Shown piece by piece: positions 9,172 through 18,453 of a stretch of DNA of 64,000 bases. The stretch's first letter is position 1. Every line of letters begins with the position of its first letter. Position numbers and translations under genes: made by a program. Under the pieces are notes generated by a model, which was not told the origin of the DNA, ran no database searches, and was given only the letters and a program-made list of their open reading frames with translations. Source of the stretch: Desulfoluna butyratoxydans (GTDB lineage: Bacteria; Desulfobacterota; Desulfobacteria; Desulfobacterales; Desulfolunaceae); assembly GCF_900699765.1 (NCBI RefSeq), contig NZ_CAADHO010000006.1, forward strand, positions 165,770 through 229,769, read 5' to 3'.

Positions 9172-9277
9172 GCGCTTTTTTTCTATGTTGCACATAAGAA
9201 GGCAATCGAAACGTTCAGCTCACCGCTCCTCAGATGCTTGCTCGTCTATAAAGAACTTTTTCAGAGTGTTGTCTTTC

Positions 9278-9307
9278 TTGACAAAGGCTGGGTGTGTAAA
9301 GTATCTA
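9278..9307 (+). promoter_or_regulatory. Promoter of the FadR-type regulator gene
   Basis: A perfect TTGACA at 9278-9283, then after 18 bases TATCTA (9302-9307). The -10 box is weak, but it overlaps the regulator-type operator that follows. Confidence 0.5.
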
Positions 9308-9321
9308 ATGGTTAAACCATT
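9307..9321. promoter_or_regulatory. Candidate FadR-family operator, probable autoregulation
   Basis: A perfect seven-base inverted repeat, AATGGTT-A-AACCATT. Its core TGGTTAAACCA (9309-9319) fits the TNGTNNNACNA pattern known for FadR-subfamily GntR regulators. It touches the -10 box of the promoter at 9278-9307, so binding would block transcription of the regulator gene downstream. Confidence 0.55.
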
Positions 9322-9442
9322 TAATTCTCGTGCCCGTTTCCTCCCCTTTTCCGAGCTGACATCGCCTGGGAAAACAGAGTCGGACGGGCTTTGTTCTGTT
9401 GATCCGTGCATCCATTACCGGCCAGGGAGCCGTGAAAGACAT

Positions 9443-10177
9443 ATGTTTGAGAAAGCAAAACAGAGTCGCATTTTCCAAGACGTGGTGGACCAGATCCAGG
9501 AAGCCATCCTGGACGGGCGCATCAAACCCGGCGAGAAGCTGCCCTCCGAGCGGGAGCTCAAAGAGACCTTCAACATCAGCCGGGGCACCCTAAGAGAAGC
9601 CCTTCGGGTCCTGGAGCAGAAAGGGCTTATCGAGATTCGCCTGGGCGTCCATGGCGGGGCCATCGTCAAGCAGGCCTCCACCGAGCCCATGCTGGAGAGC
9701 CTCTCCCTTATGGTGCGGCGAAAAGAGATCCCCTTTGAAAACCTGCAGGAGTTTCGAAGCTCCGTGGAGGCGGACATCGCCTCTTTGGCCGCCCAGCGCC
9801 GCACCGACGAGGACATGGTCTTCCTTGCCGAAATCCTGGAAGAGACCCGGGTCCACCTGGAAGACCACTACGACTGGGACGCCTTCATCGCCGCCGACGG
9901 CAGGTTCCACCAGGAGCTGGCCCGCATCGCCCGCAATCGCCTCTTCTCCCTGGTCCAGAAGGCCGTCCACGAAAACATCCACGAGTATTACGAGGCCTAT
10001 CTGGCAAGGAAAAAAGAGATCCTGGTCGAGAACCACCAGGACCTCATCGATCTCTTTCACGCAGTTAAAGACGGCAACGGCGTCCGCGCCGCTGCCCTCA
10101 TGGGCAGCCACGTGGTTAAATTCGACCGCCATATGACAAAGCTCGTGAATACCCCTACCTCGCCTGTCGCGCCGTAG
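9443..10177 (+). CDS. FadR/FCD-family GntR transcription regulator
   Basis: 244 residues from ATG 9443. The N-terminal winged helix shows the GntR signature IKPGEKLPSERELKETFNISRGTLREALRVLEQKGLIEIR (about 25-65). The C-terminal ~160 residues are an all-helical FCD ligand domain, with the metal-ligand pattern D..H of FCD proteins around 150-155 (ADGRFHQELARIARN). FCD regulators usually sense organic or amino acids. It sits directly upstream of the putA-like gene on the same strand, so proline or a breakdown product is a plausible effector; this is inference. The longer frame from 9131 covers repeats and is rejected. Confidence 0.88.
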   Translation: MFEKAKQSRIFQDVVDQIQEAILDGRIKPGEKLPSERELKETFNISRGTLREALRVLEQKGLIEIRLGVHGGAIVKQASTEPMLESLSLMVRRKEIPFENLQEFRSSVEADIASLAAQRRTDEDMVFLAEILEETRVHLEDHYDWDAFIAADGRFHQELARIARNRLFSLVQKAVHENIHEYYEAYLARKKEILVENHQDLIDLFHAVKDGNGVRAAALMGSHVVKFDRHMTKLVNTPTSPVAP

Positions 10178-10216
10178 CCCGCGACGGCGAGGGTTGCGAA
10201 GCCACGGTAGCGAAAA

Positions 10217-10348
10217 CACCTCGAAAGCTGATTGCCCTTGCACTCGGAACTCACCACGGGCGAAACCCGTCAGGGAATGTGATGAGCCTGAGGAACGAAG
10301 GCGAAAGAGCATTCCCGAACCTGGGGTCCAGGGGATGTATCCCCTGGT
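10217..10348. repeat. Intergenic repeat, C module with A fragment
   Basis: 10217-10238 is a fragment of the A module. 10252-10348 is a C module: ACGGGC-gaa-ACCCGT, then stem GGGAATG/CATTCCC capped by GAGGAACGA, then CCAGGGGAT-gt-ATCCCCTGG. The bracket GCCTCC sequence is absent here. It lies between the regulator gene and putA. Confidence 0.75.
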
Positions 10349-10409
10349 TTTTATGCATGTTAACCAGAAAAGATAGATTGTGACTTATATGACATAGGAA
10401 GGAAGGATC

Positions 10410-13400
10410 ATGGAAAAGCAGACAGAAGCGAGACTGGTTCAGGAGGCGGTGGCTCTGGCCGAGCAGTGGCAGACCCGCGCCAACGAGTTGTTGACCCCGG
10501 ATGAGAAGAAGATTCAAAAGATGATGAGTCGGCTTCTCACCCACCCCATGGACAAGGTGATCCTCACGCGGATGATCGACGAGAGTTTTCGGTCGAGCCT
10601 CACTCCCAAAGTGGCGGATCGGGTCTACACCCTCCTGAAGGAGAAGGGGATCCCCAAGTTCATGGGGCCCCTGGAAAAATCGCTGATGATGCTTTTCATG
10701 GGGGTGGGGCGCCACATCCCCTGGGTCTCCGTGCCCCAGATGGTGGAGCAGATCCGAAAGCAGAGCAGCCGGGCCGTGGTCCCCGGCGAGGAGGGCCCCT
10801 TCAAGGCCCATCTTGCCAAGCGCAAAGAAGAAGGGGTCCGCATGAACATCAACCACATCGGCGAGGCCGTGCTGGGGGAAGAGGAGGCGGAGCACCGTCT
10901 TGAAGCCTATGTGCGGGACCTCTCCAGCCCGGACATCGAGTACATCTCCGTCAAGATCTCCACCATCTACTCCCAGATCTCCTCCCTGGCCATGGACGAC
11001 ACCGTGGCAGAGCTGAAAAAACGCCTCACCGTGCTTTTTACCACGGCCGAGAACCACACCTACACCCGCAAAGACGGCACCACGGTGAAAAAGTTCGTGA
11101 ACCTGGACATGGAGGAGTACAGGGACCTGGAGCTTACGGCCCGGGCCTTCATGGAGACCCTGGAGCAGAAGGAGCTGAAAAACCACGCCGCGGGCATCGT
11201 GCTTCAGGCCTATCTCCCGGACTCCTGGGCCATGCAGCGCAGGCTCACCGAGTGGGCCAAAGAGCGCGTGGCAGACGGCGGGGCGCCCATCAAGCTGCGC
11301 ATCGTCAAGGGCGCCAACATGGAGATGGAGCAGGTGGAATCGGCCCTGCACAACTGGCCCCTGGCCCCCTTCGACAACAAGCCCTTTGTGGACGCCAACT
11401 ACAAGCGCATGGCCGAATACGCCATGGAGCCCGAGAACATCCAGGCCGTGCGCCTGGGCATCGCCTCCCACAACCTCTTTGAGCTGGCCTTTGCCTATGC
11501 CATGGCCAAAGAGAACCAGGTCACCGAGTACTTCGGCTTTGAAATGCTCGAAGGCATGGCCGACCATGTGCGCCGGGCCATTCTGGAGACCACCGGGGAC
11601 GTGCTCCTCTACGCGCCGGTGGCCGGAAAAGAGCAGTTCATTAACGCCATCGCTTACCTGATTCGCCGCCTGGACGAGAACACGGCCCCGGAGAACTTTC
11701 TGCGGTACGCCAACGACTTGAAACCGGGGTCCAAAGAGTGGACCTTTCTTGAAAAGGGGTTCAGGGCTTCCCTTGAATTGCGGGAAAAAGCGCCCAAAAC
11801 CTCCAATCGCGTCCAGGATCGCCAGATAGAAACCTGGGACGATTTTGAGGGCGGCAGCCATCACACCGGGCGCTTTATCAACGAGGCCGACACGGACTGG
11901 GCACTTTCCGGAAACCGGGCCTGGGCCGAAGGGATCCGGGATGCCTGGATGCCCGCAGCGGACAAAGCCCCCCACGAAATTCCCGTGGTGGTGGCAGGCG
12001 ACGAGCGCTTTGAGGGCAAAAAGATCCGCGAAGGCATGGACCCCTGCCAGTTCAGCGAAAAGAAAAAGGAGAACATCGTCAGCGCCCGCTACGCCATGGC
12101 AGACGACGCCGACGCTGAAGAGGCCCTGGAAACAGCCCTGGCCGATCCCGACGGATGGCGGGCCCTGGGCTGGGAAGGCCGTCACGAGGTCCTCTCCCGG
12201 GTGGCCGTGGAGATCCGCAAGGCAAGGGCAGACCTCATGGGCGCGGCCGCCGCGTCCACGGGCAAGCTCCTCACCGAGGCCGACGTGGAGGTCTCCGAGG
12301 CCATCGATTTTGTGGAGTTCTACCCCTTGAGCGCCCGCAAGCTAGCCGGCCTTAACGGCGTCACCGCAACGGGCAAGGGCGTAGGCCTTGTGATCTCTCC
12401 CTGGAACTTTCCCATCGCCATTCCCTGCGGCGGCATCTCCGCCTCCCTTGCCGCAGGCAACACCGTGATCTTCAAGCCCGCGTCGGATGCGGTGCTGCCC
12501 GCCTGGATCCTCTGCAACTGCTTCTGGCGCGCCGGGGTGTCCAAAAAGGTTCTCCAGTTCATGCCCTGCTCCGGGGCCACCACCGGCCAGAAACTGGCCA
12601 CGGACAACAGGGTGGATTACGTGATTCTCACCGGCGGCACCGACACCGGGCTGGCCCTTTTAAAGGCAAAACCCACCCTGGCCCTCTCCGCCGAGACCGG
12701 GGGCAAGAACGCCACCATCGTCACCTCCATGTCCGATAGGGACCAGGCCATCAAGAACATCATCCACTCGGCCTTTGGCAACACCGGCCAGAAGTGCTCG
12801 GCCACCTCCCTGCTGATCCTGGAAAAGGACGTGTACGAAGACGCCCAGTTCCGCCAGCAGCTGGTGGACGCGGCCCGAAGCTGGTACGTGGGCTCTGCCT
12901 GGGAGTACAAAAACAGCATGGGAACCCTGGTGAACCCGCCCTCAGGGGACCTGAAGCGCGGCCTCACCGAGCTGGAGCCCGGAGAGGAGTGGGCCCTGAA
13001 ACCCGCCCAGGTAGGGGACAACCCCTACCTCTGGAGCCCGGGCATCAAGTACAACGTCAAGCCCGGCAGCTACACCCACATGACCGAATTCTTCGGGCCC
13101 GTGCTTGGGGTGATGAAAGCCGATAACCTGGAGCACGCCATCAGCCTGGTGAACCAGACCGGCTACGGCCTTACTTCGGGCATCGAGAGCCTGGACGACC
13201 GGGAACAGTCCCTCTGGAAGAACAGCATCAAAGCAGGAAACCTCTACATCAACCGAGGCACCACCGGAGCCATCGTCCTGCGCCAGCCCTTCGGCGGCAT
13301 GGGCAAGTCTGCCATCGGCTCGGGCATCAAGGCGGGCAGCCCCAACTACGTCAGCCAGTTCATGGCCGTGGAGGAGACCCCGACACCGGTCTTTCCCCCG

Positions 13401-14027
13401 GTGCAGAAGGAGACCGCCCTCTACCGCTGCTGCCAGGACCTGGAGGCCAAGGCCGCCTGGGGAGGCTTCGGCGCCATGGGTACGGAGATCACCCGGTTCG
13501 TCCGGTCGGCCTTCAGCTACATGGGATGGTACGAGGCCGAGTTTGAAAAAGAGACCGACCACTTCCGCCTGAGGGGCCAGGACAACATCGTGCGCTACCT
13601 GCCCGTGGGCCACGTGGTGGTGCGCGCCACAAAGGACGACGCACTCGCAGACATCCTTGCCATGTGCTCGGCCGCCCGCGTCACCCAAAACAAGGTGACC
13701 CTGAGCCTGTCGCCCGATGCCCCTGAAGAGGTTTTCGACTTTGTCGAGAGCGCCGACGGAGAGCGCCTCCTTGCCGGGATCACCGTGGTCAAAGAGGGGG
13801 AAACCTCCCTGACCGCTTATCTCAAAACCGCAGACCGCATGCGCTTTGCCGCCCCGGACCGCGTGCCCGGCGCCCTCCTGGCCAAAGCCGCCGAGACCGG
13901 CTTCTACATCGCCAGGACCAAGGTCCTGGCCGAAGGCCGCCTCGAACTGCTCCAGTACGTCCGTGAACAGAGCATCTGCGACAACTACCACCGCTACGGC
14001 AACCTCGGAGAACGGGGGCTGTTGTAA
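10410..14027 (+). CDS. putA: Bifunctional proline dehydrogenase / delta-1-pyrroline-5-carboxylate dehydrogenase
   Basis: 1205 residues. The N-terminal half is the FAD proline dehydrogenase barrel (ISVKISTIYSQI near 180, LRIVKGANMEMEQ near 295, IASHNLFEL near 350). The C-terminal half is an aldehyde dehydrogenase (VISPWNFPIAIPCGG near 660, LSAETGGKN with catalytic Glu near 757, GNTGQKCSATS with catalytic Cys near 795). Together they oxidise proline to glutamate. There is no N-terminal ribbon-helix-helix, so it does not repress itself as E. coli PutA does; the adjacent FadR-type protein may do so. The ~170 residues after the ALDH core are extra. GGAAGGA precedes ATG 10410. Confidence 0.93.
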   Translation: MEKQTEARLVQEAVALAEQWQTRANELLTPDEKKIQKMMSRLLTHPMDKVILTRMIDESFRSSLTPKVADRVYTLLKEKGIPKFMGPLEKSLMMLFMGVGRHIPWVSVPQMVEQIRKQSSRAVVPGEEGPFKAHLAKRKEEGVRMNINHIGEAVLGEEEAEHRLEAYVRDLSSPDIEYISVKISTIYSQISSLAMDDTVAELKKRLTVLFTTAENHTYTRKDGTTVKKFVNLDMEEYRDLELTARAFMETLEQKELKNHAAGIVLQAYLPDSWAMQRRLTEWAKERVADGGAPIKLRIVKGANMEMEQVESALHNWPLAPFDNKPFVDANYKRMAEYAMEPENIQAVRLGIASHNLFELAFAYAMAKENQVTEYFGFEMLEGMADHVRRAILETTGDVLLYAPVAGKEQFINAIAYLIRRLDENTAPENFLRYANDLKPGSKEWTFLEKGFRASLELREKAPKTSNRVQDRQIETWDDFEGGSHHTGRFINEADTDWALSGNRAWAEGIRDAWMPAADKAPHEIPVVVAGDERFEGKKIREGMDPCQFSEKKKENIVSARYAMADDADAEEALETALADPDGWRALGWEGRHEVLSRVAVEIRKARADLMGAAAASTGKLLTEADVEVSEAIDFVEFYPLSARKLAGLNGVTATGKGVGLVISPWNFPIAIPCGGISASLAAGNTVIFKPASDAVLPAWILCNCFWRAGVSKKVLQFMPCSGATTGQKLATDNRVDYVILTGGTDTGLALLKAKPTLALSAETGGKNATIVTSMSDRDQAIKNIIHSAFGNTGQKCSATSLLILEKDVYEDAQFRQQLVDAARSWYVGSAWEYKNSMGTLVNPPSGDLKRGLTELEPGEEWALKPAQVGDNPYLWSPGIKYNVKPGSYTHMTEFFGPVLGVMKADNLEHAISLVNQTGYGLTSGIESLDDREQSLWKNSIKAGNLYINRGTTGAIVLRQPFGGMGKSAIGSGIKAGSPNYVSQFMAVEETPTPVFPPVQKETALYRCCQDLEAKAAWGGFGAMGTEITRFVRSAFSYMGWYEAEFEKETDHFRLRGQDNIVRYLPVGHVVVRATKDDALADILAMCSAARVTQNKVTLSLSPDAPEEVFDFVESADGERLLAGITVVKEGETSLTAYLKTADRMRFAAPDRVPGALLAKAAETGFYIARTKVLAEGRLELLQYVREQSICDNYHRYGNLGERGLL

Positions 14028-14041
14028 CGGTGAAAAAACGT

Positions 14042-14501
14042 GCCTCCGGCGGCAAGGGGCTAAAGCCCCTTGACCCCAGGTTCGGGAATGTTCTTTCGCC
14101 TTCGTTCCTCAGGCTCATCACATTCCCTGACGGGCTACGCCCGTGATGAACGGTTCTATACAAAAGCCCCGCCTGCATGCAGGTGGGGCTTTTGTGTTGT
14201 GTGTATGGGCTCGTTCCCAGGCTCTGCCTGGGAATGCTCTTCGGAGGCTCTGCCTCCATATTTGATGTCGAGAAAGCCTGCGCCAAGCGCCAGTCATCGA
14301 ATTTTATATACCGGCAAGGCAGAGCCTTGCTTTAAACACACCCAGGCAGAGCCTGGGAGCGAAAGATACCCAGGTGCGATGTATTGCCCCTTGACTATGA
14401 ACTCAGCACGGGCGGAGCCCGTCAGCAAATGTGAAGGGGCGAAGCCCCGGAGCATTTGCGAACCTGGGGTCCAGGGGATTTATCCCCTGGCTGCCGGAGG
14501 C
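14042..14501. repeat. Bracketed intergenic composite, C, D and C modules
   Basis: Fills the 473 bases between putA and the beta-CASP nuclease gene. It opens with GCCTCCGGCGG (14042) and closes with GCCGGAGGC at 14493-14501, the last base being in the nuclease stop codon. In order: C module 14042-14144, the putA terminator, D hairpins 14211-14270 and 14318-14373 (arms around GGC-TCT-GCC or GGC-AGA-GCC), then an inverted C module 14406-14501 with stem GCAAATG/CATTTGC. Confidence 0.8.
14161..14194 (+). terminator. Terminator of putA
   Basis: Stem CAAAAGCCCCGCCTG pairs with CAGGTGGGGCTTTTG through one G-U pair around a four-base loop, with a U-rich 3' arm. It sits within the composite repeat region. 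Confidence 0.8.
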
Positions 14502-16075
14502 TATTCCATGGTGATGGTCTGTCCCCGTTTGGGCACAAAGGCGTTGAGGCCTTTTTCCTTGAGGAAGGCGGCAAAGGCTTTGGATTGGTCTTCTTCGCCG
14601 TGGACCACGGCGATGTTTTTCACCTGGAGGTTCGATTTTTTGAGAAAGGTGTGCATCTCTTCGCGGTCGGCGTGGGCGGAGAACCCGCCGATTTTCACCA
14701 CGTCGGCTTTGAGGGGGTACTCCTTGCCCAGGATTTTGACCATGGGGGGCTTGCCTTTTCGGCCGTTTTGCTTGTAGTCCCAGCCCAGTTCCATGATGCG
14801 GCGTCCCAGGGTGTGCTGGGCCATGTACCCCACGATGACGATGGTGTTGTTGGGGTTGTGGACCCGGTACCGCAGGTGGTGGAGGATGCGGCCTGCTTCG
14901 CACATGCCCGAGGAGGAGATGATGATGTGGGGGGTGATGGACTTCATGCACTCCATGGATTCGGCCACGGTGCTGATGTAGGAGAGCCCTTTGAACTCGA
15001 AGGGGTTCATCCCTTTTTCCAGGAAGGTGCGGTGGGCTTCCTTGTCGTAGACCTCCGGGTGTTCGGCAAAGACCCGGGTGAGGTTACCGGCCAGGGGGGA
15101 GTCCACGAACACGGGGAACTTGGGGATGCGTCCTTCATTTCTCAGCTCGTGGATGATGTAGACCACGTCCTGGGTTCTTCCGAAGGCAAAGGCAGGGATC
15201 ACCACCACGCCTTTTTTATCGAAGGTGTCGTTGATCACCTCGGCCAGCCTGTCCTTGAGCTCTTCGGCGGGCTCGTGGTGCCGCGCGCCGTAGGTGCTCT
15301 CCATGATCATGAGGTCGATGGGGCCGATGTCGTCCGGGAAGTGGAGGGTGGGGTTTTTCAGGATGGGCCGTCCGAAGCGCCCGATGTCCCCGGTGTAGAT
15401 GACGTTGAAGCGCCGTCCCCGCTCCCGGAAGGAGATCAGGCACAGGGCGGATCCCAGGATGTGGCCGGCCTCGAAAAAGGTGACGGTCATTCCCTTGCCC
15501 ACGGTGATGGGCGTGTTGTAGGGGTAGCCGTCAAAGGCGGAGAGGGCTGCCTCGGCGTCGTCCATGGTGTAGAGGGGCTCCACGCTGTTGAGGTTGTGCT
15601 TGGTCAGGAGCTCTGCGATGGCTCCCTTGTTGAGGCGCAGGCCGTTGTGCTTGAGGAGCTTGGTGATCTCCGAGCGCTCCCGGTTGGTGAGCTTGTTCTT
15701 CCCGTTGGCCAGGTTGTAGAGGTGACCGCGGACGGTTTTGTAGTTGAGGTAAAGGGCATCGGACTCCTGGATGTGGGCGGAGTCCCGCAGCAGGAAGGAG
15801 CAGGCGTCGGCCGTGGTGCGGGTGGTGATCACTCGGCCGTTGAAGCCTCCTTTGACCAGCAGGGGGATACGCCCGGAGTGGTCGATGTGGGCGTGGGAGA
15901 GGATCATGTTGGTGATGAACTCGGGGTCCACGGGGAAGACGCGGTTTTTGGCCTCGGTCTCTTTGCGTCGGCCCTGAAAGAGCCCGCAGTCCAGCAGGAT
16001 GCGGTCTTTGCCTGCCTCAAGCAGGTGCATGGACCCGGTGACTTCGCGAATGGCACCGTAGAACGTGACATGCAT
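14501..16075 (-). CDS. Metallo-beta-lactamase/beta-CASP RNA-processing nuclease
   Basis: 524 residues. The MBL core has HAHIDHSG near 60. The beta-CASP domain follows, with SSSGMCEAGRILHHL near 375. The final RMMBL segment has FSAHADREE near 470, with its histidine ligand. This is the COG1236 (YSH1-like) group, related to the cleavage factor CPSF73 and to bacterial RNA nucleases. The target in this organism is not known. AAAGGAG precedes ATG 16075. The repeat composite reaches its stop codon. Confidence 0.87.
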   Translation of the reverse strand: MHVTFYGAIREVTGSMHLLEAGKDRILLDCGLFQGRRKETEAKNRVFPVDPEFITNMILSHAHIDHSGRIPLLVKGGFNGRVITTRTTADACSFLLRDSAHIQESDALYLNYKTVRGHLYNLANGKNKLTNRERSEITKLLKHNGLRLNKGAIAELLTKHNLNSVEPLYTMDDAEAALSAFDGYPYNTPITVGKGMTVTFFEAGHILGSALCLISFRERGRRFNVIYTGDIGRFGRPILKNPTLHFPDDIGPIDLMIMESTYGARHHEPAEELKDRLAEVINDTFDKKGVVVIPAFAFGRTQDVVYIIHELRNEGRIPKFPVFVDSPLAGNLTRVFAEHPEVYDKEAHRTFLEKGMNPFEFKGLSYISTVAESMECMKSITPHIIISSSGMCEAGRILHHLRYRVHNPNNTIVIVGYMAQHTLGRRIMELGWDYKQNGRKGKPPMVKILGKEYPLKADVVKIGGFSAHADREEMHTFLKKSNLQVKNIAVVHGEEDQSKAFAAFLKEKGLNAFVPKRGQTITME

Positions 16076-16441
16076 GGAAGACTCCTTTCACCCCGGCCAG
16101 TCGCCGGAGCGGCATGGGATATGGCGGCAAGGTAAGCCACCTAAAAAACGGGTTGGGGAAGATAGTTAACCCTTGTTTGTCGAGCTGGCTGCTGTTGTGC
16201 CCGGTAATCCGGGTTTTGGATGTTTTTTAAACATATGGCAGGGGATGCGGGGTGTCAACGAAGCCTGTTGATGCAAGTAAAAAAAGGTATCTATTCAGTT
16301 CCCCAAAAGCCTCAGAACGTCCTGCCGGTGGCAAACTTTTGAAACGTTTGACAAACAGGGCAGGCCGGTATAACGACAAGGGCGGATCGGCCGCACGTGG
16401 CCCGATTGTACCCAAGACCCCAGACAAGGGATCCCCCGATC
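16076..16441. repeat. Intergenic region with decayed repeat fragments
   Basis: 16122-16141 is a fragment of the A module (GGCGGCAAGGTAAGCCACCT). 16320-16361 is an E fragment (GGCAAACTTTTGAAACGTTT, then GACAAACAG). No gene was found in this 366-base gap between the divergent nuclease and FUSC genes. Confidence 0.55.
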
Positions 16442-17494
16442 ATGAGCATCGCCTCTTTTTTTGAACGCATCCCCGCCGCCCATCTGCGGCACGGCTTGAA
16501 AACCGGCCTGGCCTCCCTCATCTCCTATGAGGCGAGCCGTGCCATGGGCCTTCCCTACGGTTACTGGGCGGTCATCTCCACGGTCATTGTCATGCAGGTC
16601 TACGTGGCAGACTCCGTGAGGATGTGCCTCTACCGTTTTTTCGGCACGGCCATGGGCGCGGCCATCGGCATTTTTTCCATCTGGGCCTTTCCGCCGGGGG
16701 ACCTCTGGAACGACGCGGCCATTGCCCTGACCCTGGGGTTCTGCGGGTTTATGACCCGGTACAGCCCTCGGTTCCGCATGGCGGCCATTACGGTTTCCGT
16801 GGTCTTTGTGGGCAGCTTCGGCTCCCCCATGGACGAGCGGATCGTCTATGCCCTCTGGCGGGTCCTGGAGATCACCCTGGGCGTGGGCACCGCCTTTCTT
16901 GTGTCGGTCCTTGTTTTTCCCGAGCGCCTGGAAAAACACCTGAGCGAGCGGCTGAACAACCAGAAAGGCCAGGCCGCAGACCTCTGCCGGGAGCTCACCG
17001 CCGCCTTTGTCCACGGGGTAGCCTCTCCGCCGTTTCACGGGATGCAGGCCCTCTCGGCAGAGATCAGGAAAAACCGGGATACCCTCTCCGGCATCACCCA
17101 CCACGAGTTTCTTTTCGTGCGCAGAAAAAGGGGGGACACCCTGGAATCGGTCATCAACGGCCTGGAACGCACCGCAGAGCACCTTGCCGTCATGGCCCAC
17201 GCCCTGGAAAAAGAGGCCCTGCTCAAAGAGCGGTTCCACATGGAAAAAGAGATCCTGGACCTTGCCGAAGCCTGCGCCGTGACCCTCACCCGCATGCGGG
17301 ACACGGATGAGCCCGTGGACTGCCGGGATCTTCGGCTGGCCCTCTCCGCCTGCGATGCCCGCCTCCTTGCCTTGCGCAAGCAAGGGGCCACGTTCCGGTT
17401 TGATCTGGACATCCTGGCCGGGTTCTACGAATTCTACAGCGCCCTGAAAGCCCTGGCCCAGGATTTGATCCGGGGTCCATACATGAACAGATAG
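16442..17494 (+). CDS. FUSC / aromatic acid exporter family membrane protein
   Basis: 350 residues from ATG 16442. Hydrophobic segments cluster in the first ~165 residues (GYWAVISTVIVMQVYV, FFGTAMGAAIGIFSIWAF, AITVSVVFVGSF and LGVGTAFLVSVLVFP). A helical cytoplasmic half follows. This is the layout of the short ArAE_1/FUSC-like proteins related to AaeB and YqjA-type exporters. The substrate cannot be told from sequence. AAGGGA is the only ribosome-site candidate, about 12 bases upstream. A longer start at 16397 is less likely. Confidence 0.8.
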   Translation: MSIASFFERIPAAHLRHGLKTGLASLISYEASRAMGLPYGYWAVISTVIVMQVYVADSVRMCLYRFFGTAMGAAIGIFSIWAFPPGDLWNDAAIALTLGFCGFMTRYSPRFRMAAITVSVVFVGSFGSPMDERIVYALWRVLEITLGVGTAFLVSVLVFPERLEKHLSERLNNQKGQAADLCRELTAAFVHGVASPPFHGMQALSAEIRKNRDTLSGITHHEFLFVRRKRGDTLESVINGLERTAEHLAVMAHALEKEALLKERFHMEKEILDLAEACAVTLTRMRDTDEPVDCRDLRLALSACDARLLALRKQGATFRFDLDILAGFYEFYSALKALAQDLIRGPYMNR

Positions 17495-17530
17495 GTCACT
17501 ATTCAGTTCAATTCAGCTCAAAAAAAAACA

Positions 17531-17700
17531 GCCTCCGGCGGCAAGGTGTGCCACCTTGAAAGCTGGTAGCGGATGCGTTTTGCCCCTCGTTCCTCGGGTC
17601 AAATCACATCCGCCTTTGAAGCGACACCCGTAAAAATGTTTTTTATGACCTGTTTGTTAAACTTTTTAAAAGTTTAGCCCCCGGCAGGGCCGCCGGAGGC
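17531..17700. repeat. Bracketed intergenic composite, A and E modules
   Basis: Opens after an A-run with GCCTCCGGCGG at 17531 and closes with its complement at 17690-17700. The A module (17531-17613) has AAGGTG/CACCTT and outer stem GCGGATG/CATCCGC around CCTCGTTCCTCGG. The right half is an inverted E module (17648-17700). Confidence 0.8.
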
Positions 17701-17736
17701 ATAAGCGGAATAGTTTTAAGATTAAGGACGTTGCAT

Positions 17737-18453
17737 ATGCAGATTTCAACCATTGCCGTCATCATGGCCATGGCCGAAGAGGCCGAGCCGTTTATTCGAG
17801 AGATGGGCCTTGCCCCAGTGGAGGCCGCCATTGACGGCCCGTTGCCCTTGGACGTTTACGCCGGAAAGGCGGGGACCGCGGACCTCGTGCTCATTGTGGG
17901 GGGAAAGGACCCGCGCCACGGCGTGGATTGCGTGGCCACCCAGCCTGCTACCCTGGCCGCGTACCTGGCCATCGAGCGGTTCAAGCCGGACCTTCTTATC
18001 AACGCGGGCACGGCAGGGGGCTTTCGCGGCCGGGGGGCCCACATCGGGGATGTTTACCTGGGGAGCGGGTGCATCCGGTTCCACGATCGTCGCATTCCCA
18101 TCCCCGGCATGGACGCCTATGGCGTGGGGTCTTATCCGGTTCCCGAGTTCAAGGGCCTTGCACGGGCCCTTGGTTTGAAGCGTGGGATTATTTCAACGGG
18201 CAACTCTCTGGATATGGTCCCCGAGGACCTGGAGCGGCTTCGGGCCAACGGGGCCGACGTCAAGGAGATGGAGGCCGCGGCCATTGCCTGGGTGGCGGAT
18301 CTTTATCATGTGCCGCTCCTTGCCCTGAAGTCCGTCACGGATCTGGTGGACACCGAGACCCCCACCCAGGAGGAGTTTCTGGCCAATCTCGCCCTGGCCT
18401 CCGAAGCCCTTCAGGAGAAGCTCACGGCGGCCATTGCCTACTGCACCGCCTGA
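17737..18453 (+). CDS. 5'-methylthioadenosine/S-adenosylhomocysteine nucleosidase-like protein
   Basis: 238 residues from ATG 17737 (AAGGA eight bases upstream; TTG at 17731 is also in frame). The PNP/UDP phosphorylase-type fold is shown by MAMAEEAEPF at the start, DLLINAGTAGGF near 85, VKEMEAAAIAWVA near 185 with the catalytic Glu, and SVTDLVD near 205 with the catalytic Asp. Such enzymes cleave MTA and SAH to adenine and a ribosyl thiol. It is closer to the plant/bacterial MTAN branch in its spacing; exact substrates are inferred. Confidence 0.82.
   Translation: MQISTIAVIMAMAEEAEPFIREMGLAPVEAAIDGPLPLDVYAGKAGTADLVLIVGGKDPRHGVDCVATQPATLAAYLAIERFKPDLLINAGTAGGFRGRGAHIGDVYLGSGCIRFHDRRIPIPGMDAYGVGSYPVPEFKGLARALGLKRGIISTGNSLDMVPEDLERLRANGADVKEMEAAAIAWVADLYHVPLLALKSVTDLVDTETPTQEEFLANLALASEALQEKLTAAIAYCTA

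Noticed and set aside
9131..9442. N-terminal extension of the FadR-type regulator
   Set aside because: It covers the promoter, operator and repeat edge; the GntR domain begins at the normal distance from ATG 9443.
14456..16135. 559-residue open frame opposite the beta-CASP nuclease
   Set aside because: Composition rich in Gly, Val and Asp with no recognisable motif; the minus-strand nuclease is certain.
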